Source of the DNA: Neisseriaceae bacterium PsAf
GTDB lineage: Bacteria; Pseudomonadota; Gammaproteobacteria; Burkholderiales; Neisseriaceae
Assembly (NCBI GenBank): GCA_017114885.1
Contig: WNLJ01000023.1
Coordinates: forward strand, 1 to 64,000
Length of the DNA: 64,000 nt
Reading direction: 5' to 3'
Shown here in pieces: positions 8,076-16,440 of the stretch (position 1 is the first letter of the stretch; every line of letters begins with the position of its first letter). Below the pieces are notes generated by a model. The model was not told the DNA's origin. It saw only the letters and a list, made by a program, of their open reading frames with translations, and ran no database searches. Position numbers and translations under genes: made by a program.

Positions 8076-8809
8076 ATTCATTTGTGAATTGAAAATTAAG
8101 GATAAGGTTATTCCTTATTCCTTAAAATACAATAAAAAGAAAAATAGATATTCGATTAGTCTGTCAGTAGATATTTTTGGTCAGCTAAAAGTTAGTGCTC
8201 ATCCCAGCATGAAAAAATCTCAAATTAATGACTTGCTACTAAAACAAGCATTGTGGATTGATAAACATATTACTCAGAGAACGCTGTTACTCAAAGAAAA
8301 AAAACCGATAAGCTATGAACAAGGGGATATTTTTTATTATCTTGGAGAAAAATATTACTTAAAGATAGTCGATAGACCTCAAAAAAATATTCGAGTGATT
8401 ATGAGAGAGAATGATCTGTGTATTTTTGCTGGAGAAGAATTAACTAGAGAAAATAAAATTCGCTATATAGAAAAATGGTATCGACAACAAGCTTTATTGT
8501 ATTTTTCCGAAAGAATAGAGAAGCTATGTTTAATAACACCATGGGTAAGACAAAAACCTATAATAAGAGTAAGAAAAATGAAACGCCAATGGGGTTTGCT
8601 CTTCTAATGGAACAGTGACTTTAAATACCCATTTGATTAAATTACCTTTATATTTAATTGATTATGTCATTTTGCATGAATTGTGTCATTTTCAGGAGCA
8701 TAACCACAGTTACAAGTTTTATCAATTGTTACAAAGTGTAGAACCGAAGTGGAAACAATACAGAGAAGAAATTAAACAGTATATTTATCATCTTTATGAA
8801 TTAAGTTAG
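8068..8809 (+). pseudogene. ygjP: YgjP-like (DUF45/SprT-type) metallopeptidase, frameshifted
   Basis: Two frames encode one YgjP-type zinc metallopeptidase of about 245 residues. The first (8068-8607) ends MKRQWGLLF where the family has MKxRWGSCSS. The second resumes at TGC 8597 as CSSNGTVTLNTHLIKLP and includes the zinc site HELCHFQEHNH and a normal C-terminus ending at 8809. The serine codon between WG and CSS has lost two bases (or one has been added) at 8596. All catalytic residues remain but are out of frame with the N-terminal half. Overlap with folP suggests an old operon. The break is either a true mutation or a sequence error. No function is firmly established for the family. Confidence 0.8.
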
Positions 8810-8854
8810 AAATTATTTTTTTCTTAACCTAGTCATAACTAACTCAAGTTTAAA

Positions 8855-9096
8855 ATGTAAGCAATCTTAAGGGTAATTCGTTATTCTTACAGGTTACATC
8901 GGAGAAAAGCGATGTAGTTATTTGCAAAAATGAAAATTTTTTATACCCTTTTGCTTTTTGTTTTTCAGATAACGGCTTAAAGAGGAGAGGGCAGTGAGCG
9001 TTAAATACTCCCCTGTTTTTGGACTCATTGCCCTTACTCGATAAAATATAATTACATACCTATGATTAAAAATCGCTTTACACGCGATTTTTTTTT
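8855..9096 (+). ncRNA. Candidate structured RNA or xpt leader ending in a strong terminator
   Basis: The 349-base gap between the ygjP-like gene and xpt contains many paired segments. TAAGGGTAAT (8868-8877) pairs with ATTGCCCTTA (9027-9036), then ACAGG (8889-8893) pairs with CCTGT (9012-9016) across a bubble of about 10 bases on each side. An alternative strong hairpin joins AGGGCAGTGAG (8988-8998) and CTCATTGCCCT (9024-9034). TACATCG/CGATGTA forms a separate hairpin near 8896-8917. A terminator follows at 9068-9096. The long rod with a bubble resembles the general plan of 6S RNA and the neighbour is a purine gene, but I do not see the conserved 6S sequences. A transcription-attenuation leader for xpt is the other reading. 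Confidence 0.4.
9068..9096 (+). terminator. Rho-independent terminator upstream of xpt
   Basis: AAAAATCGC (9068-9076) pairs perfectly with GCGATTTTT (9084-9092) around a 7-base TTTACAC loop, and a run of nine T bases starts at 9088. It lies 62 bases before the xpt start codon. It either ends an RNA transcribed through 8855-9096 or works as an attenuator for xpt. Confidence 0.85.
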
Positions 9097-9158
9097 GCTA
9101 TTTTCGTAAATTAGCTTAGAATAGTCGATTATTGATAATCTGGCTATTTTACTAATTT

Positions 9159-9734
9159 ATGGAAGCTCTAAAACAAAGAATTCTTAAAGAAGGGAAAAGT
9201 TATTCTGGTGATATATTGAAAGTGGATGGATTTATTAATCATCAAATTGATCCAGAATTAATGTACCAAATTGCAAGAGAGTTTGAACGAAGATTTTCTG
9301 ATGTGGCATATGATAAAATTATTACCGTAGAAGCCAGTGGTATTGCTCCTGCAGTAATGCTGGGTCTTCTGTTGACAAAAAAGCCAGTTATTTATGTCAA
9401 AAAAAGATTACCTTCTACAATGGAAGACGTTCTTACTACTACAGTTCATTCATTTACCAAGAATAGAGATTATCCATTATCACTGAGCCGACAATTTATT
9501 CAACCCGATGATAAATTTATTTTTATTGATGATTTTTTAGCTTATGGGCATGCGGCTTTGGGGATTATTGATTTATTATCACAAGCAAAAGCAAAGTTAG
9601 TGGGGGTGGGAATAGTTATTGAAAAAGGCTTTCAAAATGGAGGAACGATTTTGCGAGAACAAAAAAATATCCGAGTAGAGTCGCTAGCCATTATTAAAGC
9701 TATTGAAGAGAATAAAATTATTTTTTCAGATTAA
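9159..9734 (+). CDS. xpt: Xanthine phosphoribosyltransferase
   Basis: A 191-residue type I phosphoribosyltransferase of the Bacillus Xpt type, which salvages xanthine to XMP with PRPP. The N-terminus (MEALKQRILKEGKSYSGDILKVDGFINHQIDPELM) is diagnostic, and the PRPP-binding loop FIFIDDFLAYGHA lies near residues 124-136. The length equals that of B. subtilis Xpt. It stands alone on the plus strand behind a terminator and overlaps the convergent uup gene by 4 bases. guaA lies about 15 kb away. Regulation through the structured region upstream is possible, but the classical purine riboswitch core is not visible there. Confidence 0.93.
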   Translation: MEALKQRILKEGKSYSGDILKVDGFINHQIDPELMYQIAREFERRFSDVAYDKIITVEASGIAPAVMLGLLLTKKPVIYVKKRLPSTMEDVLTTTVHSFTKNRDYPLSLSRQFIQPDDKFIFIDDFLAYGHAALGIIDLLSQAKAKLVGVGIVIEKGFQNGGTILREQKNIRVESLAIIKAIEENKIIFSD

Positions 9735-11650
9735 TGACTTAACTCATTTTGTTTATTATCTAAAACTTCCCAACGATTTAGTTTTTCCATTAAAAGTGTT
9801 TCGATTTCATTGATTCGTTTTTGCCATTCAATGGCTTCTTGATATTGATTTTTAAAAACATCTGGTTGTAGTAATTTTTCATTTAACTGAGTTTCCTCAT
9901 TTTCTAGTGTTTCTATTTCCTCAGGCAAAGATTCGAGCTCTCTTTTTTCATTAAAAGAGAGTTTGGTAGCGGTTTTTTTAACAGGAATTGGATTTGTATT
10001 GCTTTTTTTAGTTTTTAATTCAGGGACTTGGTTGTTGTTTTTTTGATTTCTTTCTTTTGCCAGTTGATAGTCTTTATAGCCACCGATATAGTTCGTTAAT
10101 ATACCGTTGCCTTCAAAAACAATTGATTGGGTAATGACATTGTCTAGTAATTCACGATCATGACTAACTAAGAAAACAGTACCAGTAAAATCTCTAATAA
10201 GTTGTTCTAATAATTCTTGTGTTTCGATGTCTAAATCATTTGTGGGCTCATCTAAGATAAGAATATTAGCAGGTTGTGTGAATAACTTTGCCAATAATAA
10301 GCGATTTTTTTCTCCTCCAGACAAAGAAGCTACGGGACTATTGGCGCGAGAAGGATGAAAAAGAAAGTCCTCTAAATAGCTCATAACATGCTTATTTTTG
10401 CCATTGATAGTGACGGTATCATTGCCTTGTCCTAAGGTGTCAAATACGGTGTCAGAATCTTTTAATTTGCTTCTAAATTGATCGAAATAGGCAACTTCTT
10501 GTTTGCTGCCCTTATTGATTTGACCCGAACTTGCTTGTAACTCTCCTAGGATGAGTTTTAAAAAAGTTGTTTTACCGATACCATTAGGTCCGATAAGACC
10601 AATCTTATCTCCTCTTTGAATAATGCCATTATAGTTTTTAATGATCGATTTTTTATTGGGATAAGCAAAAGTAACATCTTCAAATTCAGCGATAATTTTT
10701 CCACTTGCTCTGGCCTCTGAAACAACTAAGTTCACTTTTCCTTGCACTTCACGGCGTGCTTGTCTTTGCTTTCGCAATTCTTCCAAGCGCCTAACACGCC
10801 CTTCATTTCGCGTTCTTCTTGCTTCTATACCTTTACGAATCCAAGCTTCTTCTTCAGCATGGAATTTATCAAATAAGCGATTATGTTCTAATTCTACTAA
10901 AATTTCTTGATGTTTTTTTTCTTGATATTGTTTGAAATTTCCTGGATAACTGTTTAATTTACCTCTGTCTAATTCTACGATTCGAGTAACTACTTTATCT
11001 AAAAAACGTCGGTCATGCGTGATGACTACAACACTACCTTTAAAGTCTAGAAGTAAATTTTCTAACCAGATGATTGCATCGATGTCTAAGTGATTGGTAG
11101 GCTCATCTAGCAGCAGAATATCAGGCTTTTGTACCCATCCTTGAGCCAATTGCACGCGTTTTTTTTGCCCCCCCGATAAATTTTTAATCAACTCATCTTC
11201 AGATAAATTAAGCTGTGCCAAGGTTTGTTGAATTAATGTATCAAAGACCCAACCATTATGATTTTCCAACTCTAGTTGCAAATTATTCAATGGTTCTAAA
11301 AGAGATAAGTCATCAGGATTTTTTGCAACTAGTGTACTTTGTGTATGATAAGCTTGTAATATTTCTTTAAGTTCGCCCAATCCTTCTGCAACCACTTCAA
11401 AAATAGTAGCTTCAGGGTTGAAATTAGCTTCTTGGGCGACATAAACAATTTTCAAATCTCGTTGAATATGTAGTGTGCCATCGTCTAGATCTTCTTTTCC
11501 TGCTAAAATTTTTAAAAAAGAAGATTTTCCCGCACCATTTCTTCCAATTAATCCTACTTTTTCATTTTGATTTAAAATAAAACCGGCATGGTCTAATAAA
11601 TCAAAATGCCCAATGGCAAATTGCATATTTTCAGCATTAATAATATTCAT
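9731..11650 (-). CDS. uup: ABC-F ATPase Uup
   Basis: The 639-residue soluble protein has two ABC ATPase domains and no membrane helices. The first has Walker A GRNGAGKSS near residue 37 and signature LSGGQKKR near 159. The second has GPNGIGKTT near 356 and LSGGEKNR near 444. An interdomain ABC-F linker carries the Arg/Glu-rich helix between about 240 and 310. A C-terminal coiled coil from about 565 distinguishes Uup from EttA and YheS. Family members act on ribosomes or branched DNA intermediates. It starts 13 bases after the phoH stop and is probably co-transcribed with it. Confidence 0.93.
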   Translation of the reverse strand: MNIINAENMQFAIGHFDLLDHAGFILNQNEKVGLIGRNGAGKSSFLKILAGKEDLDDGTLHIQRDLKIVYVAQEANFNPEATIFEVVAEGLGELKEILQAYHTQSTLVAKNPDDLSLLEPLNNLQLELENHNGWVFDTLIQQTLAQLNLSEDELIKNLSGGQKKRVQLAQGWVQKPDILLLDEPTNHLDIDAIIWLENLLLDFKGSVVVITHDRRFLDKVVTRIVELDRGKLNSYPGNFKQYQEKKHQEILVELEHNRLFDKFHAEEEAWIRKGIEARRTRNEGRVRRLEELRKQRQARREVQGKVNLVVSEARASGKIIAEFEDVTFAYPNKKSIIKNYNGIIQRGDKIGLIGPNGIGKTTFLKLILGELQASSGQINKGSKQEVAYFDQFRSKLKDSDTVFDTLGQGNDTVTINGKNKHVMSYLEDFLFHPSRANSPVASLSGGEKNRLLLAKLFTQPANILILDEPTNDLDIETQELLEQLIRDFTGTVFLVSHDRELLDNVITQSIVFEGNGILTNYIGGYKDYQLAKERNQKNNNQVPELKTKKSNTNPIPVKKTATKLSFNEKRELESLPEEIETLENEETQLNEKLLQPDVFKNQYQEAIEWQKRINEIETLLMEKLNRWEVLDNKQNELSH

Positions 11651-11663
11651 ACTTAATTTATTT

Positions 11664-12647
11664 TTATTTCTTTAACTTTTTAGCAGGAGAGTCATTATTA
11701 TACGCATTAACAATTTTTTGTACGAGTGGGTGGCGAATAATATCTTTTGATTCAAACTCATGAAAGCAAATATCTTCAATAGAGGACAGTTTATCATAGG
11801 CATCTTTTAATCCACTATACACATGATTAGGTAAATCAATCTGACTTAAATCACCTGTAATCACTGCTTTTGTTCCAAAACCAATACGAGTGAGAAACAT
11901 TTTCATTTGTTCTTTGGTGGTATTTTGTGCTTCGTCTAAGATAATAAAAGCGTTATTGAGTGTTCTTCCTCGCATATAAGCCAAAGGGGCTAATTCAATC
12001 AAACCTTTTTCTAATAATTTTGTGACTTTTTCATAGCCCATGAATTCATAGAGCGCGTCATATAGGGGGCGCAAATAAGGATCTATCTTCTGAGTTAAAT
12101 CCCCTGGTAAAAAACCTAATTTTTCTCCAGCTTCCACCGCAGGGCGAACGAGAATGATTTTTTCAATTTGGTGCTTGTCCATGGCATCGACAGCGGCAGC
12201 AACGGCTAGGTACGTTTTGCCTGTTCCTGCTGGTCCTAAGCCAAAGATGATATCGTATTTTAATAAAGATTTAATATATAAATCTTGATTAGGTGTTTTA
12301 CCTTGAATAGTGCCTTTATTAGTTTTTAAAATAGTTTTTTGAGTTGGTTGATGAGTGTCAGGCAATTCAGCTTGTTCAGCTTGCAGGCTAACAAGAGTTA
12401 GATGAATATCTTCATTATTTAAATCTCTTTTTTCTGCCAATTTCATTAAACGATATAAAGCAAGAATGCCTAATTTGGATTGATCACCAGAAATGGTAAA
12501 GTGGTTTAGTTGTCTGGTAATTTTTATATCAAGTTTTTTGCTGATGCTTTGCAGGTTTTGATCTAAAATTCCGCAAAGTCTTTGTAGGGTATTATTATCA
12601 ATATCTTTAAAATCAATTCTTTCTACAATTTCATTGGTCATAGGCAT
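11664..12647 (-). CDS. phoH: PhoH-like ATPase (PhoL/YbeZ type)
   Basis: A 327-residue ATPase of the PhoH family, linked to RNA metabolism and ribosome maturation and usually encoded beside the RNase YbeY. Residues 1-100 are the YbeZ-type N-terminal region. The P-loop domain has Walker A GPAGTGKTYLA near 137, VRPAVEAGEKLGFLPGD near 168 and Walker B FIILDEAQNTT near 238. ybeY does not follow; uup does, 13 bases downstream on the same strand. The start is the first of two close ATGs (MPMTNEI); the second is equally possible. It diverges from pdxH. Confidence 0.92.
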   Translation of the reverse strand: MPMTNEIVERIDFKDIDNNTLQRLCGILDQNLQSISKKLDIKITRQLNHFTISGDQSKLGILALYRLMKLAEKRDLNNEDIHLTLVSLQAEQAELPDTHQPTQKTILKTNKGTIQGKTPNQDLYIKSLLKYDIIFGLGPAGTGKTYLAVAAAVDAMDKHQIEKIILVRPAVEAGEKLGFLPGDLTQKIDPYLRPLYDALYEFMGYEKVTKLLEKGLIELAPLAYMRGRTLNNAFIILDEAQNTTKEQMKMFLTRIGFGTKAVITGDLSQIDLPNHVYSGLKDAYDKLSSIEDICFHEFESKDIIRHPLVQKIVNAYNNDSPAKKLKK

Positions 12648-12821
12648 ATATAATTAGAATCTTTCAGTAAAATTTTTAGTCACATCATACATGATACTTA
12701 TCTGTTAATCTTATCATTTATGTAATTTTTTTGTACATTTTATTTTTTTGTAATGAATGTGATATTATTGCAGAATAATCATAAGACAGGCACACCCTTT
12801 ATTTAGGATGGAGATTATTCA

Positions 12822-13460
12822 ATGAAAGTCAGTTTATATAATGTTAGACAAGAATATGCAAAGCAAAAGTTAAGTGTTGCTGAATGCGCTGATGATCCGT
12901 TCTCACAATTTAAACTTTGGTTGAACCAAGCTATCAAATCTAAAGTGAGAGAACCAACAGCGATGAATTTAGCAACCGTTGACGAGAATAATCGACCATC
13001 TGCACGTATGGTACTTCTAAAAGAATTAAATGATCAAGGCTTTGTATTCTTTAGCAACTATAATAGCCGTAAAGGACAATGTATCAAGCATAATGACAAC
13101 GTTGCTCTAACATTTTTTTGGCCTGAATTAGAACGTCAAGTTAGAATAGAAGGCAAGGGTGAAATTCTAGATCCGAAAATATCAGATGAATATTTTGCTA
13201 GTCGCCCTTATAAAAGTCAAATAGGGGCATGGGCGAGTAAACAAAGTAAAGTGTTGAGTAGTAAAACCTCTTTATTAACTTCGTTTGCTTTGATTCGGGC
13301 AAAAAACCCTAATCGAGTAAAAAGACCCTCTTTTTGGGGGGGCTTTCTTGTTATTCCTGATAGGATAGAATTTTGGCAGGGAAGGCCAAGTCGTCTGCAT
13401 GATAGAGTAGAATACCGCCTCAGTGACAAGCAATGGGAAAAACACAGGCTTTATCCGTAA
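12822..13460 (+). CDS. pdxH: Pyridoxamine 5'-phosphate oxidase
   Basis: The 212-residue FMN enzyme oxidises pyridoxine or pyridoxamine phosphate to pyridoxal 5'-phosphate. Conserved blocks are AMNLATVDENNRPSARMVLLK (about 47-67), FFSNYNSRKGQ, FFWPELERQVRIEG and the C-terminal EFWQGRPSRLHDR with the terminal HRLYP. The length is normal. A GGATGGAG ribosome-binding site precedes the ATG. It is a single gene, divergent from phoH with a 174-base AT-rich gap, and converges on fdx with only 11 bases between the stop codons and no clear terminator. Confidence 0.96.
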   Translation: MKVSLYNVRQEYAKQKLSVAECADDPFSQFKLWLNQAIKSKVREPTAMNLATVDENNRPSARMVLLKELNDQGFVFFSNYNSRKGQCIKHNDNVALTFFWPELERQVRIEGKGEILDPKISDEYFASRPYKSQIGAWASKQSKVLSSKTSLLTSFALIRAKNPNRVKRPSFWGGFLVIPDRIEFWQGRPSRLHDRVEYRLSDKQWEKHRLYP

Positions 13461-13471
13461 TTATTTTCTGA

Positions 13472-13813
13472 TTAATGATTTTCTTTGGCATGGTTGATAG
13501 AGTATTTTGGAATTTCTACTACTAAATCTTCGTCACCAAGTATGGTTTGGCAGCTGAGTCTTGAATCAGTATCTAAACCCCATGCTTGGTCAAGTAAATC
13601 CTCTTCGATTTCGCTGGGCTCATTTACAGAGTCATAACCTTCACGTAAATGTACGTGACAAGTAGTACAAGCACATGATTTTTCACAAGCATGTTCAATT
13701 TCTATATGATTATCTAGCAAAATATTACACACACTTTCACCACTGGGTGCATCTTCGATTATGGCACCATCAGGACAAAGTGTTTCATGAGGGAGTATGG
13801 TTATTTTTGGCAT
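13472..13813 (-). CDS. fdx: ISC-type 2Fe-2S ferredoxin
   Basis: The 113-residue adrenodoxin-type ferredoxin gives electrons for Fe-S cluster assembly. Cluster ligands are C43, C49 and C52 (CX5CX2C) and C88. It is usually in the iscSUA-hscBA-fdx cluster, but none of those genes is here, so the gene has been separated from its pathway partners. Its first 29 bases overlap the end of the upstream membrane-protein gene, which implies coupled translation. An AAGAGA sequence before the ATG serves as the ribosome-binding site. Confidence 0.93.
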   Translation of the reverse strand: MPKITILPHETLCPDGAIIEDAPSGESVCNILLDNHIEIEHACEKSCACTTCHVHLREGYDSVNEPSEIEEDLLDQAWGLDTDSRLSCQTILGDEDLVVEIPKYSINHAKENH

Positions 13814-14291
13814 GGCGTCTCTTTTTTATTGAAATATTATGAATGGTATAGTTTATCAAAAGATAAACAATTAATGAAATATAAAAAGCAGAGTTAGTTA
13901 TTAAGAAGGATTTGAATATACTAGATGTTTTCCATGAGACAGAATTGTAGTAAGTAATATAATTGACAACAACGCAATAGGCCAAAAAACTAAATATTAA
14001 AATAGAATCAATGAACCAACCAATAGATAAAAAGTCACTTGATTTTTGTTCATAGAGTGGCGTTTTAGTAAGATAAGCGGTGTAAAAAGTATAGTAGAAA
14101 AAAGAGATGAGCAAGATGGCTATATATATTTTATCTAGAGGTAAATAGAAAAAATCATCATTAGGCACAGCACCTTGAGCCAAGAATTCAGCATCTATAG
14201 AAAAATAGGCATATAAAAACAAACACCCCATTAGATTAAGACTATAGGCGATAAAAATTATAAAATTATCGAAATTAAATAATTTTCTCAT
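13785..14291 (-). CDS. Unrecognised four-helix membrane protein
   Basis: I do not recognise this 168-residue protein. It has four hydrophobic stretches at roughly 10-30, 52-72, 88-110 and 128-148, and a basic tail (KKRRHAKNN), so it is probably an inner-membrane protein with a cytoplasmic C-terminus. It is unusually rich in Tyr, Phe and Ile. It lies between an MFS gene 11 bases upstream and fdx, whose start is inside its 3' end, so the three form one transcription unit. No catalytic motif is visible and no function can be given. Confidence 0.65.
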   Translation of the reverse strand: MRKLFNFDNFIIFIAYSLNLMGCLFLYAYFSIDAEFLAQGAVPNDDFFYLPLDKIYIAILLISFFYYTFYTAYLTKTPLYEQKSSDFLSIGWFIDSILIFSFLAYCVVVNYITYYNSVSWKTSSIFKSFLITNSAFYISLIVYLLINYTIHNISIKKRRHAKNNHTPS

Positions 14292-14302
14292 GTGTTTTCA
14301 AC

Positions 14303-15532
14303 CTATTGGCAGTCATCATATAGTTTTTTAGAATTAGATTCGGAAATAAGACTATTGGTTGAAGTAGGTCCAACGTGCACATATTCAGTTCTTTCTTCTT
14401 TAGGGATTTTTCTTTGAGAAAAGGCAAATAAAGCGAGAAAAGCACTTAAAATGATAAAAGGAATTTCAAAACCAATACTGCCAAAAAACTGCATTGAAGA
14501 ACCAAGAGTTAAAGGAGAAACAAGAGCACCTAGACCGTAACCAAATAACATACTGCGACTTACTTCTAAACGATTGGGTGAATTTTCTGGTAAAATGTCG
14601 TTAGCTCTAGCAAGACTTAATGGGTAGATAGTAAATGCGCCAAAGCCAAATAATACAGCGCTAATGTATTGGATCATCGTATTATCTATAAAGATAGCAG
14701 AAGCAATTGCAGCAACACACGTGATAACTGAAGCAATAATGATAGAAAGACGTCGACCATAGGTATCAGAAAACTTTCCCATTGGGATTTGAACAAGAAA
14801 ACCACCAAACATTGAGCAAGTAATAAAAATAGATGTTTTTTGTACATCAAAACCTAAACTAGAAGTATATGAAGGCGACATACTAATAAAACCATTAACG
14901 ATAAACCCTGCAATTAAACTTCCTGTGATGGCCAAAGGTGCAATACCATACACGGAAGGAATGCTAATTTTTTTAGGGCTAGGAACTTTAGGCGCGGGCA
15001 TTTTAGTTAAACTTAAAGGCAATATAGCGAGGATTAAGAAGATAACGCTAAAAGTGCAAATCTGATTAAAGCCATCACCGAAGTTAAGGACCAAGGCACC
15101 AATAGAAAAGGCGATATAGAAAACAGTTTCATACAGTCCTAAAATTCTAGAGCGGATGGAAGAATCGCTTTTTTCATTCAACCAGCTTTCGATAATCATT
15201 AAGATGCCATAGTAACAAAAGCCCAAAATAAATCTGAGTAAAGCCCAAACATATAAATTTGTGGTTAAGGTGTGTAGTAAGATACACAGTGCCATGACGG
15301 CAGCAAAAAAACTAAAACTTCTGGTATGACCAACTCTGGATACAATACGATGAGCCGCTACAGAACTCATAATGGCACCAAAGAAATAACTTGTGTTAAT
15401 AAGCCCGATGATGGTTCTTGAAATAGTACCATGCTCCATAAACAGGTTACTTGCATTTAGAAATAGGGAGTTTCCTGCAAATAAAAATAGAGCACCTAAG
15501 AAGAGAGAAAATAGTGTGTACAATAATTTCAT
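14303..15532 (-). CDS. MFS transporter, YcaD-like
   Basis: A 409-residue protein with twelve predicted membrane helices. The MFS loop 2-3 signature appears as AHRIVSRVGHTRSF, and the repeat in the second half as GKFSDTYGRR. The stretch GILMIIESWLNEKSDSSIRSRILGLYE is characteristic of the YcaD subfamily of MFS transporters of unknown substrate. It sits 28 bases before the ribA gene's end on the same strand and 11 bases before the small membrane-protein gene. The substrate cannot be inferred. Confidence 0.85.
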   Translation of the reverse strand: MKLLYTLFSLFLGALFLFAGNSLFLNASNLFMEHGTISRTIIGLINTSYFFGAIMSSVAAHRIVSRVGHTRSFSFFAAVMALCILLHTLTTNLYVWALLRFILGFCYYGILMIIESWLNEKSDSSIRSRILGLYETVFYIAFSIGALVLNFGDGFNQICTFSVIFLILAILPLSLTKMPAPKVPSPKKISIPSVYGIAPLAITGSLIAGFIVNGFISMSPSYTSSLGFDVQKTSIFITCSMFGGFLVQIPMGKFSDTYGRRLSIIIASVITCVAAIASAIFIDNTMIQYISAVLFGFGAFTIYPLSLARANDILPENSPNRLEVSRSMLFGYGLGALVSPLTLGSSMQFFGSIGFEIPFIILSAFLALFAFSQRKIPKEERTEYVHVGPTSTNSLISESNSKKLYDDCQ

Positions 15533-15559
15533 ACTTCGCCTTTAATTTATGGACATCAA

Positions 15560-16177
15560 TTAATCGTCAAATAGATGATGAAGCTTATTTTTCTTAGTTT
15601 GAATATATTTTTCGTTATTAGGATTGGTTTCAATGATAACAGGGATTCGCTCCACTACGTTAATGCCACTATCTTTTAAAGTGTCAATCTTATTCGGATT
15701 GTTTGTCATCAATTTAACTTCGTTGATATTTAAATCATCGAGTATATCTTTAGCCAACTGGAAATTTCTGGCATCAATAGGAAGATGCAGTGCTAGATTG
15801 GCCTCTACTGTATCTAAACCCTGATCTTGCAGGTGGTAGGCTTTGATTTTATTGATTAAGCCGATGCCACGACCTTCTTGGCGGAGATAGATAATAACAC
15901 CACGACCTTCTGCTTGAATCATCTTAAAAGCGGCTTCCAATTGAGGGCCACAATCACATTTTTGAGAAAAGAAGGCATCACCGGTTAAACACTCAGAATG
16001 GACTCTCAATAAAACAGGCTCTGGTGTGGTAATATCCCCCATATATAAAGCAACATGATCCTTATTATTGGCAAGTTCCGTATAACCAACCATGGTAAAT
16101 TTTCCCCATTCAGTAGGTAAGGAGCAAGTTGCTTCTCTTTTTAATAGTGATTGTGATGAATGATTATTTGCTGTCAT
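15560..16177 (-). CDS. ribA: GTP cyclohydrolase II
   Basis: The 205-residue zinc enzyme opens GTP to start riboflavin synthesis. Zinc ligands are in CLTGDAFFSQKCDCGPQLEAAF, followed by the catalytic YLRQEGRGIGL and the DTVEANLALHLP block. MTNNPNKI and a short lysine-rich tail finish the protein, so this is the stand-alone form, not a RibBA fusion. Its start lies 134 bases from the left end of the IS element, and the predicted TnpB guide derives from this gap. It is probably transcribed with the MFS gene downstream. Confidence 0.96.
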   Translation of the reverse strand: MTANNHSSQSLLKREATCSLPTEWGKFTMVGYTELANNKDHVALYMGDITTPEPVLLRVHSECLTGDAFFSQKCDCGPQLEAAFKMIQAEGRGVIIYLRQEGRGIGLINKIKAYHLQDQGLDTVEANLALHLPIDARNFQLAKDILDDLNINEVKLMTNNPNKIDTLKDSGINVVERIPVIIETNPNNEKYIQTKKNKLHHLFDD

Positions 16178-16290
16178 AATTTATCTAAATTTTCCTTAAA
16201 AATAAATTGTAACACAAGCATTGAATGACAATAATAGAGATGGATAAAAAATTACAATTTAATATTTAATGAATATTAATAGGTAAACTT

Positions 16291-16440
16291 TAAAACAAGA
16301 ACATAATACATTGACGTCCTCCCCTCCCTAAAGGAAGGGGATTCCTACTGTGTTTAGCGGTGTTTTGCTAACTCACTTCGGTGGGTTCCTGTTGCTGACG
16401 GCATTACTGCACCGTTCACTTCACAGGCTAACTGGGCACG
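16291..16440 (-). ncRNA. Predicted omega/reRNA of TnpB with guide
   Basis: TnpB nucleases use an RNA made from the 3' end of tnpB and the element's right end, with the flanking DNA as the guide. Here the scaffold would cover the tnpB 3' end and the GGGG-rich hairpin to 16311. The first 16-20 bases outside, read on the minus strand, would be the guide: TGTATTATGTTCTTGTTTTA (16310-16291). The extent upstream is a guess. This follows from known TnpB biology and the element's geometry; no expression evidence is available. Confidence 0.45.
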
